Shown here: piece after piece, positions 7,952 through 15,814 of the stretch | How positions within the stretch are numbered: position 1 is the stretch's first letter | How the letters are laid out: each line of letters begins with the position of its first letter | The notes under the pieces: generated by a model | Told to the model about the DNA's origin: nothing | Databases searched by the model: none | What the model saw: only the letters and a program-made list of their open reading frames with translations | Made by a program: the position numbers and the translations under genes | Assembly: GCA_964488495.1 (NCBI GenBank) | Contig: CAZAUQ010000016.1 | Coordinates: forward strand, 1 to 39,236 | DNA from: UBA1402 sp964488495 | GTDB taxonomy: Bacteria; Bacteroidota; Bacteroidia; Bacteroidales; UBA1402 | Reading direction: 5' to 3' | Length of the DNA: 39,236 nt

Positions 7952-7975
7952 GTGTTTTGGTGTTTTGGTGTTTCG
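7952..7975. repeat. Three tandem 8-bp units
   Basis: GTGTTTTG, GTGTTTTG, GTGTTTCG lie head to tail at 7952-7959, 7960-7967 and 7968-7975, in the intergenic gap between the GH2 gene and rhaM, 16 bp upstream of the rhaM start. It could be slippage-prone spacer or a regulator site; nothing decides between them. Confidence 0.6.
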
Positions 7976-8002
7976 GAGATATAGTATTTTACATAAGTCG
8001 CT

Positions 8003-10453
8003 TTAATGAACAGGTATCTCAATTTTTGACCTTATTAAGCCTTTGCCGGAAACGGTCAACTCCATATTACCGGTTTTTCCGTCGGATTGAAGTAAAACCA
8101 CCAACATTCCGTTGAATACACGCATTTTAGGCAGATGAAAAAGTTCAACAGAAGTGGCGTCACCGTTACAGACAGCCCTAAAACGTCCCTGACCTTTTAC
8201 TTTGAATTGCAGTAAATTATCGGCAATCGGACAAAAATTGCCCTGCTCATCAAGTATACGAACCTGTACAAAGCACAATTCGTCTTTAGCTGCCTTTATG
8301 CTTTTTTGTTCGGGAATAAGCTCAATGCTTTTAGGTTTTCCGGCCGTTTTGATTTCGCCCGATTCCACAGGCTCTCCACGGTCATTGTAGGCCACTACGC
8401 GCACAGTGCCGGGTTCATAAACACAATCCATCCACATAAGCCGGTAACGTTCCAGGCGATCTCCTTCGTTGTGTTTGCGACGAAGGCCCTGACTTTTACC
8501 GTTAATAAATAATTCAGCTGAAGGATGATTGGTGTAAACGAACACGGGAATGGTATCGCCTTCCCTGCCCGGCCAGTTCCAATGGGGCAGAATATGCAGC
8601 GTGTTTTCGTCTGTTCTCCAACGACTGCGGTACAAATAATAGCGGTCTTTGGGTAATCCTGCTAAGTCACAAATGCCAAAATATGAACTACGTGAAGGCC
8701 AGAAATCATCGTAAGGAGTAGGCTCGCCCAGGTAATCAAAACCAGTCCAGACGAATTCACCGATCACCCAGTCGTGATCGTCCTGCCATATCCAGTCGTC
8801 ATCGGGAATGTTTGACCAGCTACAGGCTTCCAGGTCATACGATGAGCATTGTCCGTCGTCGTATTGTTTGTTTTTGTACTCTTTTACCGGGAATTTATAA
8901 ATCCCTCTGGAGCTTACCGTGGAAGCAGTTTCTGATCCCAGTAAAAATCCCTGTGGCAAACGTTGCTTGGCTTCGGCATACAAAGGAAGCCGGTAATTCA
9001 GGCCGGGCACGTCCCAGTATGCAGCGAAACCGTTCTGAATAGTCCGGGCCACCTGATCCATTCCCATGGTTACAGGCCGGGTCGGATCTTCGCGATGAAA
9101 AATATCCTGCAGGCGTTTGCCTTCTTTGATTCCCAATTCTGTCCATTGATCGGGCACTTCATTGCCGGCACTCCACATCACAATCGAAGGATGGTTGCGA
9201 TAACGGCGAACCAGATTAATGATGTCTTTCTCCACCCAGTCCTTGTAATAAAGGTTGTAGCCATTCCTGACTTTGGAGCGTGCCCATTCGTCAAATGATT
9301 CTGCCATCAGCATAATACCCAATTCATCACAAAGCTCAACCTGCTCGGGCGAAGGCATATTATGCGCAGAACGAATGGCATCACAGCCCATTTCTTTTAA
9401 TATAAGCAACTGACGCTTAAGAGCTGAACGGTTGATAGCGGACCCCAGGGGGCCCAGATCGTGATGCAGACAAACGCCTTTGAATTTGCGGCTTTGTCCG
9501 TTGAGTTTAAAACCGCCTTGTGCATCAACGCTGATGCTTCGAATACCAAAACGGGTACTGTATGTATCTATGGCTTTATTCCCCTCGTACAGTGTAGAAA
9601 CGGCTTTGTAAAGAGCCGGTGATTCCGGCGACCACAACTGCGGATGTTCCAGGGCCATAATCTGATCAAATTCTCCGGCAATTAATAACGTGTCTTTCTG
9701 CACAAAAAGACTACGGCCTTGAGGGTCGATGATTTCTGTACTAAGACTGAGCTCTTTAGCTTTTTCCGGTTTAGTAATTGTTGTTTTTAACTGAATTTTG
9801 GCAACCAGCTCTGTTACCAGCGGAGTAGTGATAACAGTACCCCAAACATCTACACAAACAGGATTAGTCACTTCGAGATTTACATGGCGGTATAAGCCTG
9901 CTCCGGGATACCAGCGCGAAGACTGACCGACATTTTCGAGGCGTACTGCCAAAATATTTGAAGCATCCGGTATTAAATCATCACTGATGTCGACAAAAAA
10001 AGAATTGTAGCCATAAGGCCAATAAATTATTTCCTTTCCGTTTAAGTAAACCCGGGCATTGCTCATGGCTCCGTCAAACATTAATACCACCCTTTTGCCC
10101 CGGTAAGCGGAAGCATTAAGCCGACAACGGTACCAGGCTGTACCGATATAGGGTAGCGCTCCGGTACGTCCCGTTTTTTCGCTGGCCACTTTCTCCTGAT
10201 TCTGTTCAATAGCAAGCACCTGGATGTCGACATTTTTATCAAAAGGCCCATAAATGGCCCAATCATGAGGTATGCGAACTTTTTCCCAGACACTGTCGTC
10301 AAAATCATCCTGTATGGTCGCCGGAAAATCCCCTTTTGAAAAAGTCCAGTCTCTTAAAGGAATTCTCAGCCTGAGATCCTTTTGATCTTGCGCAAGCGAA
10401 TAGCTCTGTAAACTCAGATATAAACCCAAAAGTAAGAAGAGGCCCTTTTTCAT
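8003..10453 (-). CDS. Secreted GH2 glycoside hydrolase (beta-galactosidase-like)
   Basis: Retaining exo-glycosidase of family GH2, probably periplasmic. The 816-aa protein has a cleavable signal peptide (about residues 1-21, ending YSLAQ), a jelly-roll sugar-binding domain (30-200), an Ig-like domain (205-305), the TIM barrel (310-580) and C-terminal DUF4982-like and Ig-like domains (600-816). The acid/base is Glu432 in MWSAGNE; the likely nucleophile is Glu508 in LGSETAS, 76 residues later, the same interval as between the two catalytic glutamates of E. coli LacZ. Other barrel landmarks are GVCLHHDLG, RSAHNMPS and EFVWTGFDYLGEP. It overlaps the S9 peptidase stop by 4 bp. The rhaM neighbour hints at a rhamnose-containing glycan, but galactosidase, glucuronidase or mannosidase activity cannot be separated by reading. 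Confidence 0.9.
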   Translation of the reverse strand: MKKGLFLLLGLYLSLQSYSLAQDQKDLRLRIPLRDWTFSKGDFPATIQDDFDDSVWEKVRIPHDWAIYGPFDKNVDIQVLAIEQNQEKVASEKTGRTGALPYIGTAWYRCRLNASAYRGKRVVLMFDGAMSNARVYLNGKEIIYWPYGYNSFFVDISDDLIPDASNILAVRLENVGQSSRWYPGAGLYRHVNLEVTNPVCVDVWGTVITTPLVTELVAKIQLKTTITKPEKAKELSLSTEIIDPQGRSLFVQKDTLLIAGEFDQIMALEHPQLWSPESPALYKAVSTLYEGNKAIDTYSTRFGIRSISVDAQGGFKLNGQSRKFKGVCLHHDLGPLGSAINRSALKRQLLILKEMGCDAIRSAHNMPSPEQVELCDELGIMLMAESFDEWARSKVRNGYNLYYKDWVEKDIINLVRRYRNHPSIVMWSAGNEVPDQWTELGIKEGKRLQDIFHREDPTRPVTMGMDQVARTIQNGFAAYWDVPGLNYRLPLYAEAKQRLPQGFLLGSETASTVSSRGIYKFPVKEYKNKQYDDGQCSSYDLEACSWSNIPDDDWIWQDDHDWVIGEFVWTGFDYLGEPTPYDDFWPSRSSYFGICDLAGLPKDRYYLYRSRWRTDENTLHILPHWNWPGREGDTIPVFVYTNHPSAELFINGKSQGLRRKHNEGDRLERYRLMWMDCVYEPGTVRVVAYNDRGEPVESGEIKTAGKPKSIELIPEQKSIKAAKDELCFVQVRILDEQGNFCPIADNLLQFKVKGQGRFRAVCNGDATSVELFHLPKMRVFNGMLVVLLQSDGKTGNMELTVSGKGLIRSKIEIPVH

Positions 10454-12546
10454 TTCAGGTACTTATCCAGCCAGTTAAAAAATCGTCTTTGCCATAGTAT
10501 GGCGTTCTGAGGTTTGGATATCCAGTGATTTTCGTCCGGAAAAACCAACAGTTCGGCCGGTATACCTCGAAGTTTGGCGGCATTGAAGGCGGCCATGCCT
10601 TGCGAAGCCAGAATTCGGTAATCTTTTTCGCCGTGAATACACAGAATAGGCGTATCCCATTTATCCACAAAACGATGGGGAGAGTTGGCATAGCTGAGCT
10701 GAGCTATTTTATTTTTGCTATCCCAGTAAGGGCCGCCCAGATCCCAGTCGGCAAACCACATTTCTTCGGTTTCCAGGTATTGTTGCTCCAGATTGAAAAT
10801 GCCGCTGTGCGAAATAAAAGCTTTAAAGCGCTTTTCGTGATGGCCGGCCAGCCAGTAGACTGAAAAACCTCCATACGAAGCCCCTACACAGCCCAGACGA
10901 TCACTGTCAACGTAAGGTTCAGCACTCAGGGCATCGATGGCCGAAAGATAGTCTTTCATATTTTGTCCACCGTAATCGCCACTGATCTGTTCCAGCCATT
11001 CCTGACCAAAACCGGGTAAACCGCGGCGATTGGGAGCAACAATTATGTAGCCGTTTGCCGCCATCAGCTGGAGATTCCAGCGGAAAGACCAGAATTGACT
11101 GACCGGACTCTGCGGGCCACCCTGGCAATACAGTATAGCCGGGTATTTCTTGGCCGGATCAAAATGCGGAGGATATACAACCCAGACCAGCATTTCTTTG
11201 TTGTCGATGGTTTTAACCCAACGCTCTTCCACTCTGCCCAATGTGAGCTGATTAAAAATGGCTTCGTTTTCGCGGCTCAAATCAAACATCTCTCCACTTT
11301 GAGGATCGATTCGTATAATTTCGTTGGCCTGCGAGAGGGAATGTCTCAATCCAACCAGATAATCACCGGCCACATGGACATCGTCAAAATCGTAATCACC
11401 CCGGGTGATTTGCCTGATGGGGCTGCCATCGGTAAAAGCCTGGTAAATATGCACTCTGCCATGCCAGCAGCTTACGAAATAAAGCGACCTGGCGTCGTCA
11501 GCCCAAACCACGGAATTGGCTTCCTGATCGAAATCAGCCGTTAGGTCTTTCATTTTGCCAGTGTTCAGTTCATACACCATCAGGCGATTCTTGTCGGACT
11601 CATAGCCGTCGCGCGACATACTGCAAAAAGCCACACTGCCCCCGCAGGGAGAAAATACAGGATTGGTATCGTAGCCGGGTAATTCGGCGGTAATATTCTC
11701 AGTACGGTAGTTTTCTTCCAGGTAGCAGAGGTAAATATCGGAATTGGTCGAACGTGAATAATCTACGCCGATCTTCTTACGACAGGTATAGGCTATTGTT
11801 TTTCCGTCGGGCGACCAGGCTAGCTGCTCTATGCCTCCCCAGGGTTTCATGGGCGACTCAAAGGGCTCGTCCTGTAGCAGGTCACGCACATTGCTAAAAC
11901 CTTTGTGAGAGAAATCAGCCACAAAGGGATGCGGAATACTTTCGACCCATTCGTCCCAATGTTTATACATCAGATCATCAATAACCCTGCCGCTGGTTTT
12001 ATTCAGGTCGGGATAATAATCGACAGCCCTTTTACCATAATTTACCTGTGCTATGTAGAGCAGCTTTTTGCCGTCGGGTGAAAAACGGAAGGCATCAATG
12101 CCTCCCTCGACCGAGGTCAGCCTTTTGGGTTTACTGCCATCGGGCAACATCTGCCATAATTGTGAACTGCCCGTAACTGAAGAAAGATAATAGATTTTCT
12201 TACCATCGGCTGACCATTGGGCTGCTGACTCCGAAACCGCCGAAGTGGTAAGTTGTCTGCCTTCTTTCCCCTCAATATCTATCAGATGCAATTCCCGATT
12301 TCCTTTGTTTTGCACGATACTGTAATAGCTTACTCCGTACAAAACATTCTTTTTATCGGGAGAGAGCTGGATGTCGCTTACTCTGCCCATACCCCACAAG
12401 ACTTCAGGAGTCAGCATGTCGCTGGTCATTTCAAGATGGGGTTTTCTTATAGGAGATTCCTTGGACTTGCTGCCCTCTTTGGGGGAACAGGAAAAACTAA
12501 ATGCCGCAATAGCCATTATAGTCAGTATTTTGTTGTTGAAATGCAT
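10450..12546 (-). CDS. S9 family prolyl oligopeptidase-like lipoprotein
   Basis: Serine peptidase of clan SC with an N-terminal TolB/WD40-like beta-propeller (about residues 45-430) and a C-terminal alpha/beta hydrolase domain (about 440-698). The catalytic triad is Ser557 in GASYGGF, Asp642 in HGEKDYR and His674 in DENHW. The lipobox FSFSC gives a lipidated Cys20 after a short hydrophobic signal, so the protein is an envelope lipoprotein. I chose the ATG at 12546: the next upstream in-frame start at 12576 lies inside the -7 promoter box. Family members are dipeptidyl or acylaminoacyl peptidases acting on short peptides. Its stop overlaps the GH2 start (ATGA), an unusual protease-glycosidase pairing suggestive of glycopeptide or glycoprotein use. 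Confidence 0.92.
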   Translation of the reverse strand: MHFNNKILTIMAIAAFSFSCSPKEGSKSKESPIRKPHLEMTSDMLTPEVLWGMGRVSDIQLSPDKKNVLYGVSYYSIVQNKGNRELHLIDIEGKEGRQLTTSAVSESAAQWSADGKKIYYLSSVTGSSQLWQMLPDGSKPKRLTSVEGGIDAFRFSPDGKKLLYIAQVNYGKRAVDYYPDLNKTSGRVIDDLMYKHWDEWVESIPHPFVADFSHKGFSNVRDLLQDEPFESPMKPWGGIEQLAWSPDGKTIAYTCRKKIGVDYSRSTNSDIYLCYLEENYRTENITAELPGYDTNPVFSPCGGSVAFCSMSRDGYESDKNRLMVYELNTGKMKDLTADFDQEANSVVWADDARSLYFVSCWHGRVHIYQAFTDGSPIRQITRGDYDFDDVHVAGDYLVGLRHSLSQANEIIRIDPQSGEMFDLSRENEAIFNQLTLGRVEERWVKTIDNKEMLVWVVYPPHFDPAKKYPAILYCQGGPQSPVSQFWSFRWNLQLMAANGYIIVAPNRRGLPGFGQEWLEQISGDYGGQNMKDYLSAIDALSAEPYVDSDRLGCVGASYGGFSVYWLAGHHEKRFKAFISHSGIFNLEQQYLETEEMWFADWDLGGPYWDSKNKIAQLSYANSPHRFVDKWDTPILCIHGEKDYRILASQGMAAFNAAKLRGIPAELLVFPDENHWISKPQNAILWQRRFFNWLDKYLK

Positions 12547-12573
12547 ATTTATAAAGCTTATGTTAATTAGTGG

Positions 12574-12603
12574 CAAAGATAAACCGCTTTTCTAAAAAAA
12601 CAA
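12574..12603 (-). promoter_or_regulatory. Consensus promoter of the S9-GH2 operon
   Basis: On the minus strand TTG (12603-12601), 19-nt spacer, TATCTTTG (12581-12574), a perfect match to the Bacteroidota promoter consensus. Predicted start near 12569 gives a leader of about 22 nt to the ATG at 12546. The TTG lies in the T-rich tail of the rpoD terminator. Confidence 0.85.
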
Positions 12604-12629
12604 AAAGGTGTCGGTACACCGACACCTTT
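12592..12629 (-). terminator. Rho-independent terminator of rpoD
   Basis: A perfect 11-bp stem, AAAGGTGTCGG (12629-12619 on the minus strand) with CCGACACCTTT (12614-12604), a 4-nt loop, then TTTGTTTTTTT. It lies 22 bp after the rpoD stop codon. Confidence 0.95.
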
Positions 12630-12651
12630 AATACTTTTAGTTATTCTGGCT

Positions 12652-13512
12652 TTATCCGAGGTAAGTCTTAAGAAATTTGCTTCTGGATGTGTTGCGCAAA
12701 CGCCGTATGGCTTTTTCCTTGATTTGCCGGACACGTTCCCGGGTCAAACCGAATTTATCGCCGATTTCTTCCAGTGTCATTTCCTGACATCCTAAACCAA
12801 AAAACATTTTAACAATTTCGCTTTCGCGTTCCGTTAAGGTTGACAAGGCACGATCGATTTCCAGACTGAGCGATTCGTTCATAAGAGAACGGTCGGCCAA
12901 TGGGGAATCGTCGTTGATCAACACATCCAGCAGGTTGTTGTCTTCTCCTTCCACAAAAGGAGCATCCACCGATATGTGACGACCTGACACCTTCAGAGTG
13001 TCGGTAATCTTGTCAACGGGGATATTCAACTCTTCAGACAATTCCTCGGGCGAAGGCTTCCGTTCGTTTTCCTGTTCGAATTTCGAAAATGCTTTGGTGA
13101 TTTTGTTTAAAGAACCCACCTGATTTAATGGAAGACGTACTATACGGGACTGTTCGGCCAGAGCTTGTAAAATGGATTGTCTGATCCACCACACAGCATA
13201 AGAAATGAACTTGAAGCCTCTGGTTTCGTCAAATTTTTCTGCTGCCTTTATCAAACCCAGATTACCTTCGTTAATTAAGTCGGGTAAACTCAGGCCCTGA
13301 TTTTGGTATTGCTTGGCTACAGAAACCACAAAACGCAAATTGGCACGGGTAAGTTTTTCAAGAGCTGCGCGGTCGCCGTTACGAATGCGTTGAGCCAGTT
13401 CCACTTCCTCGTCCACCTTGATAAGTTCTTCCCGTCCGATTTCCTGAAGGTATTTGTCCAGAGAAGCACTTTCGCGATTGGTGATGGATTTGGTAATTTT
13501 AAGCTGTCTCAT
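12652..13512 (-). CDS. rpoD: RNA polymerase primary sigma factor
   Basis: Housekeeping sigma-70-family factor that directs RNA polymerase to promoters. The 286-aa size is short compared with proteobacterial RpoD because region 1.1 and the non-conserved region are absent, the normal state in Bacteroidota. Region 1.2 is SLDKYLQEIGREELI, region 2 runs from NLRFVVSVAKQY through DLINEGNLGLIKAAEKFD to FKFISYAVWWIRQSI (core binding and -7 recognition), region 3 lies near LPLNQVGSLNKI, and region 4 ends with the helix-turn-helix GLTRERVRQIKEKAIRRLR. The gene has its own -7-like box upstream and a strong terminator downstream, so it appears monocistronic. It is the protein expected to read the TAnnTTTG promoters listed here. 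Confidence 0.97.
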   Translation of the reverse strand: MRQLKITKSITNRESASLDKYLQEIGREELIKVDEEVELAQRIRNGDRAALEKLTRANLRFVVSVAKQYQNQGLSLPDLINEGNLGLIKAAEKFDETRGFKFISYAVWWIRQSILQALAEQSRIVRLPLNQVGSLNKITKAFSKFEQENERKPSPEELSEELNIPVDKITDTLKVSGRHISVDAPFVEGEDNNLLDVLINDDSPLADRSLMNESLSLEIDRALSTLTERESEIVKMFFGLGCQEMTLEEIGDKFGLTRERVRQIKEKAIRRLRNTSRSKFLKTYLG

Positions 13513-13534
13513 GCTTTATAAAAAATAGGAGGTG

Positions 13535-13542
13535 CAAAGTTA
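13535..13542 (-). promoter_or_regulatory. Putative -7 element of rpoD
   Basis: TAACTTTG on the minus strand, 23 bp upstream of the rpoD ATG, fits TAnnTTTG. No TTG is present at the expected -33 distance, so this is a partial match. Confidence 0.6.
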
Positions 13543-13596
13543 CACTTTAATTTTGAATTATTCAGGTTATTTCCTGTATTTAATTTTTCGACTCTA

Positions 13597-15117
13597 TTAA
13601 GTCAGATCTATTGCATAATACGCCACTTTCCCGCTGGGATAAATCCCGACAATAAAAAGTGCGGCTTCGCCAAAACCGGCATTTTTCTGAACATCACGTA
13701 CGATTTTTTCAAAGTCAACCACAGATTCAATACGTTGATCATTCACTTTTAAAATAATGAATCCTTTGCGTACACCGGCTTCTTTTAATTTTCCGTCGGT
13801 CAGTCCGCTCACCTGTATTCCATAGCTGATGTTTAATTGCCTCTTTTCGTTGGAATTGAGCTCATTAAAAGCAGCTCCCAACACTTCGATGCCAGCTTCT
13901 TTGATTATGGCAGTGTTGCCTTGCATATTGCGTAAAGTTACGTCCGTGCTCCATTCTTTTTTGTCTCTGAGCACTGTAAGCCTTACTTTATCTCCGGGAC
14001 GATGACGGCTGACTTTTTCCTGTAATTCTGCAGCTTTTGTTACTTTCTCGCCATCAATGGCAATAACGATATCGCCTTCTTTTATACCGGCATCCAAAGC
14101 GCCACTGCGATCACTAACGGCAGCAATGTACACACCTTCGGTGACTTCAATTTTCTTTTCTTTGGAAAGCTCCGGAGAAATATCTAAAATGTTTACCCCC
14201 AACATGGCTCTCTGTACAGAACCATACTCTTTGATGTCAGTAACCACCTTTTTTACTATACTCACAGGCACTGCAAAGGAATAGCCGGAAAAAGCACCTG
14301 AACTCGAAATAATGGCTGTATTGATCCCGACCAGTTCTCCCCTGGTATTAACCAATGCACCTCCGCTGTTGCCGGGATTAACGGCAGCATCTGTCTGAAT
14401 AAAAGACTCAATACTGAGGTTTGAATAGCTTTTACCTTGTTGAATTCTATTTTGATTGTTACTTCTTAAAATGCCTATGTCCCTGCCCTTGGCACTGACT
14501 ATACCGGCAGTAACCGTCGAAGTCAGATTCAGGGGATTGCCCACGGCCAGCACCCACTCGCCAACCTTGAGTTCATCGGAATTACCGAAAGTAATAAAAT
14601 TCAGGCCCTTTTCTTCTATTTTAATCAGAGCAATATCGGTAGTGGGATCGGTTCCAATCACTTTGGCCAGGTAATTACGCCGGTCGTTGAGAGTGACCGA
14701 TATTTCGTCGGCTCCGTCAATTACGTGATTATTAGTCACAATATAACCGTCTGCCGAAATGATGACTCCCGAACCATAACCTGTTTGTGGTTGCGGAGTC
14801 GCGTTGTAATCGCGATAACCGAAAAAATACTCAAAAATATCCATTGGCCCGCTGCTACCGGCCGACCTCATCGTCTTAGAAGCAATATGAACAACTGCAT
14901 GTACAGATTGTCCTGCAGCCTGAGTAAAGTCTGTTTCTATTGCAGGAACTACTTCAGCCTTAACCATACGGACTGTTTGTTCCGGTTGGTTGATACTTTG
15001 TTCTTTAACCAGATTAACCAAACGATCAGATAATTTGGAAACCGTTAAATAAGAAACTCCGGCACTCAGCAACACGAGTGATAAAACGATCAAAAAACTT
15101 TTCCAAAACTTTTTCAT
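13597..15117 (-). CDS. htrA: HtrA/DegP-family periplasmic serine protease
   Basis: Envelope quality-control protease that degrades or refolds damaged periplasmic proteins. The 506-aa protein has an N-terminal hydrophobic segment (about residues 8-26) acting as signal or anchor, a trypsin-like domain with triad His131 (TNNHVID), Asp161 (TTDIALI) and Ser251 (NPGNSGGAL), and two PDZ domains (about 300-390 and 405-500). The linker after the anchor is rich in Gln/Val/Ala as in DegP. It lies upstream of rpoD in the same direction with an 84-bp gap containing a separate rpoD -7 box, so the two are probably independent units. Upstream, TACGTTG near 15160 resembles a -7 box but lacks one T. The 506-aa length is ordinary for Bacteroidota Do proteases. 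Confidence 0.95.
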   Translation of the reverse strand: MKKFWKSFLIVLSLVLLSAGVSYLTVSKLSDRLVNLVKEQSINQPEQTVRMVKAEVVPAIETDFTQAAGQSVHAVVHIASKTMRSAGSSGPMDIFEYFFGYRDYNATPQPQTGYGSGVIISADGYIVTNNHVIDGADEISVTLNDRRNYLAKVIGTDPTTDIALIKIEEKGLNFITFGNSDELKVGEWVLAVGNPLNLTSTVTAGIVSAKGRDIGILRSNNQNRIQQGKSYSNLSIESFIQTDAAVNPGNSGGALVNTRGELVGINTAIISSSGAFSGYSFAVPVSIVKKVVTDIKEYGSVQRAMLGVNILDISPELSKEKKIEVTEGVYIAAVSDRSGALDAGIKEGDIVIAIDGEKVTKAAELQEKVSRHRPGDKVRLTVLRDKKEWSTDVTLRNMQGNTAIIKEAGIEVLGAAFNELNSNEKRQLNISYGIQVSGLTDGKLKEAGVRKGFIILKVNDQRIESVVDFEKIVRDVQKNAGFGEAALFIVGIYPSGKVAYYAIDLT

Positions 15118-15398
15118 TGCTGTATAATTTAATTTTCTGTTTATTATTGATGTGAATTTGCAACGTATAACTACAAAAACAATTCCTAAACGGATGAAAC
15201 CGCTTTTTATTTCATTCCAATTAACAGTGTATCGCTCTAATTAATAATGATTAATTGACTCTTTAACAAGATTTTGGGATTACAAACTCTAAGCAACCTG
15301 AGGATAGTGACAGTTGCAAAAACACAGACAATTTGTCAGTACAACACTACCTGGAAGTAAAAAAAGGGACAAAATGGTATAAATAACAAATTATGCAC
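15118..15398. other. Gene-free interval between htrA and rnpB
   Basis: AT-rich, about 280 bp between two divergently read units, so it should hold the htrA promoter. No coding frame is convincing. Small symmetric elements are GACAA-T-TTGTC (near 15328-15338) and GCAAC...GTTGC (near 15293-15317). The htrA -7 candidate (TACGTTG, minus strand, about 15160) is imperfect. Nothing else recognised. Confidence 0.6.
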
Positions 15399-15406
15399 TA
15401 TTTTTG
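15399..15406 (+). promoter_or_regulatory. -7 element of rnpB
   Basis: TATTTTTG fits TAnnTTTG and ends 5-6 nt before the predicted 5' end of RNase P RNA at about 15412. The -33 TTG is not evident (TGG at 15375-15377 is closest). Confidence 0.7.
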
Positions 15407-15411
15407 CACCC

Positions 15412-15757
15412 AAGCAGAGAACCGGCTTGTCGCTTTTTAAAGAGGAAAGTCCGGGCAACGCAGAGCACCATACTTTCTAACGGAAAGCTGTTTGCAAAAG
15501 CAGAGTTAAGGTAACAGAAAATAACCGCCTCCCCCGGGAGGTAAGGGTGAAAAGGCGGGGTAAGAGCCCACCGCTTCCTCAGCGATGAAGAAGGCCGTAC
15601 CACTTATGGGTTGCAAGGCCAAGTATACCGGCGTTTCAGGGTTGCTCGCCCGATGCCGGAGGGTAGGCCGCTGGAACCTTGTGGCAACACAAGGTCAAGA
15701 TAAATGACAAGCGCTTAGCAATAAGTACAGAACCCGGCTTACAGGTTCTCTGTTTTT
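15412..15757 (+). ncRNA. rnpB: RNase P RNA (M1 RNA, type A)
   Basis: Catalytic RNA that removes 5' leaders from pre-tRNAs. The near-invariant block GAGGAAAGTCCGGGC lies at about 15442-15456 and its partner ACAGAACCCGGCTTA at about 15727-15741; together they form the P4 core. P1 is visible as CAGAGAACC (15415-15423) pairing with GGTTCTCTG (15744-15752), followed by T6, which closes the molecule and serves as the terminator. The internal GGTAAGGGTGAAAAGG and AGAGCCCACCGC segments fit the specificity domain (J11/12 region). Length about 345 nt is usual for Bacteroidota. A phylum-type -7 box precedes it. Confidence 0.97.
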
Positions 15758-15814
15758 TGAACTTTCAAGTATAACTACATATATCGCCCGTTAAAATACA
15801 GACCGTAAAGTCTC

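Noticed and set aside
12547..12576. Longer S9 peptidase with start at 12576
   Set aside because: That start codon lies within the TATCTTTG box (12581-12574); the ATG at 12546 gives a good lipoprotein signal.
15118..15398. A further small RNA upstream of rnpB
   Set aside because: Only short inverted repeats and no complete promoter-terminator pair were seen.
15391..15603. 70-aa minus-strand frame
   Set aside because: Lies antisense to the conserved rnpB core; composition follows RNA structure, not protein coding.
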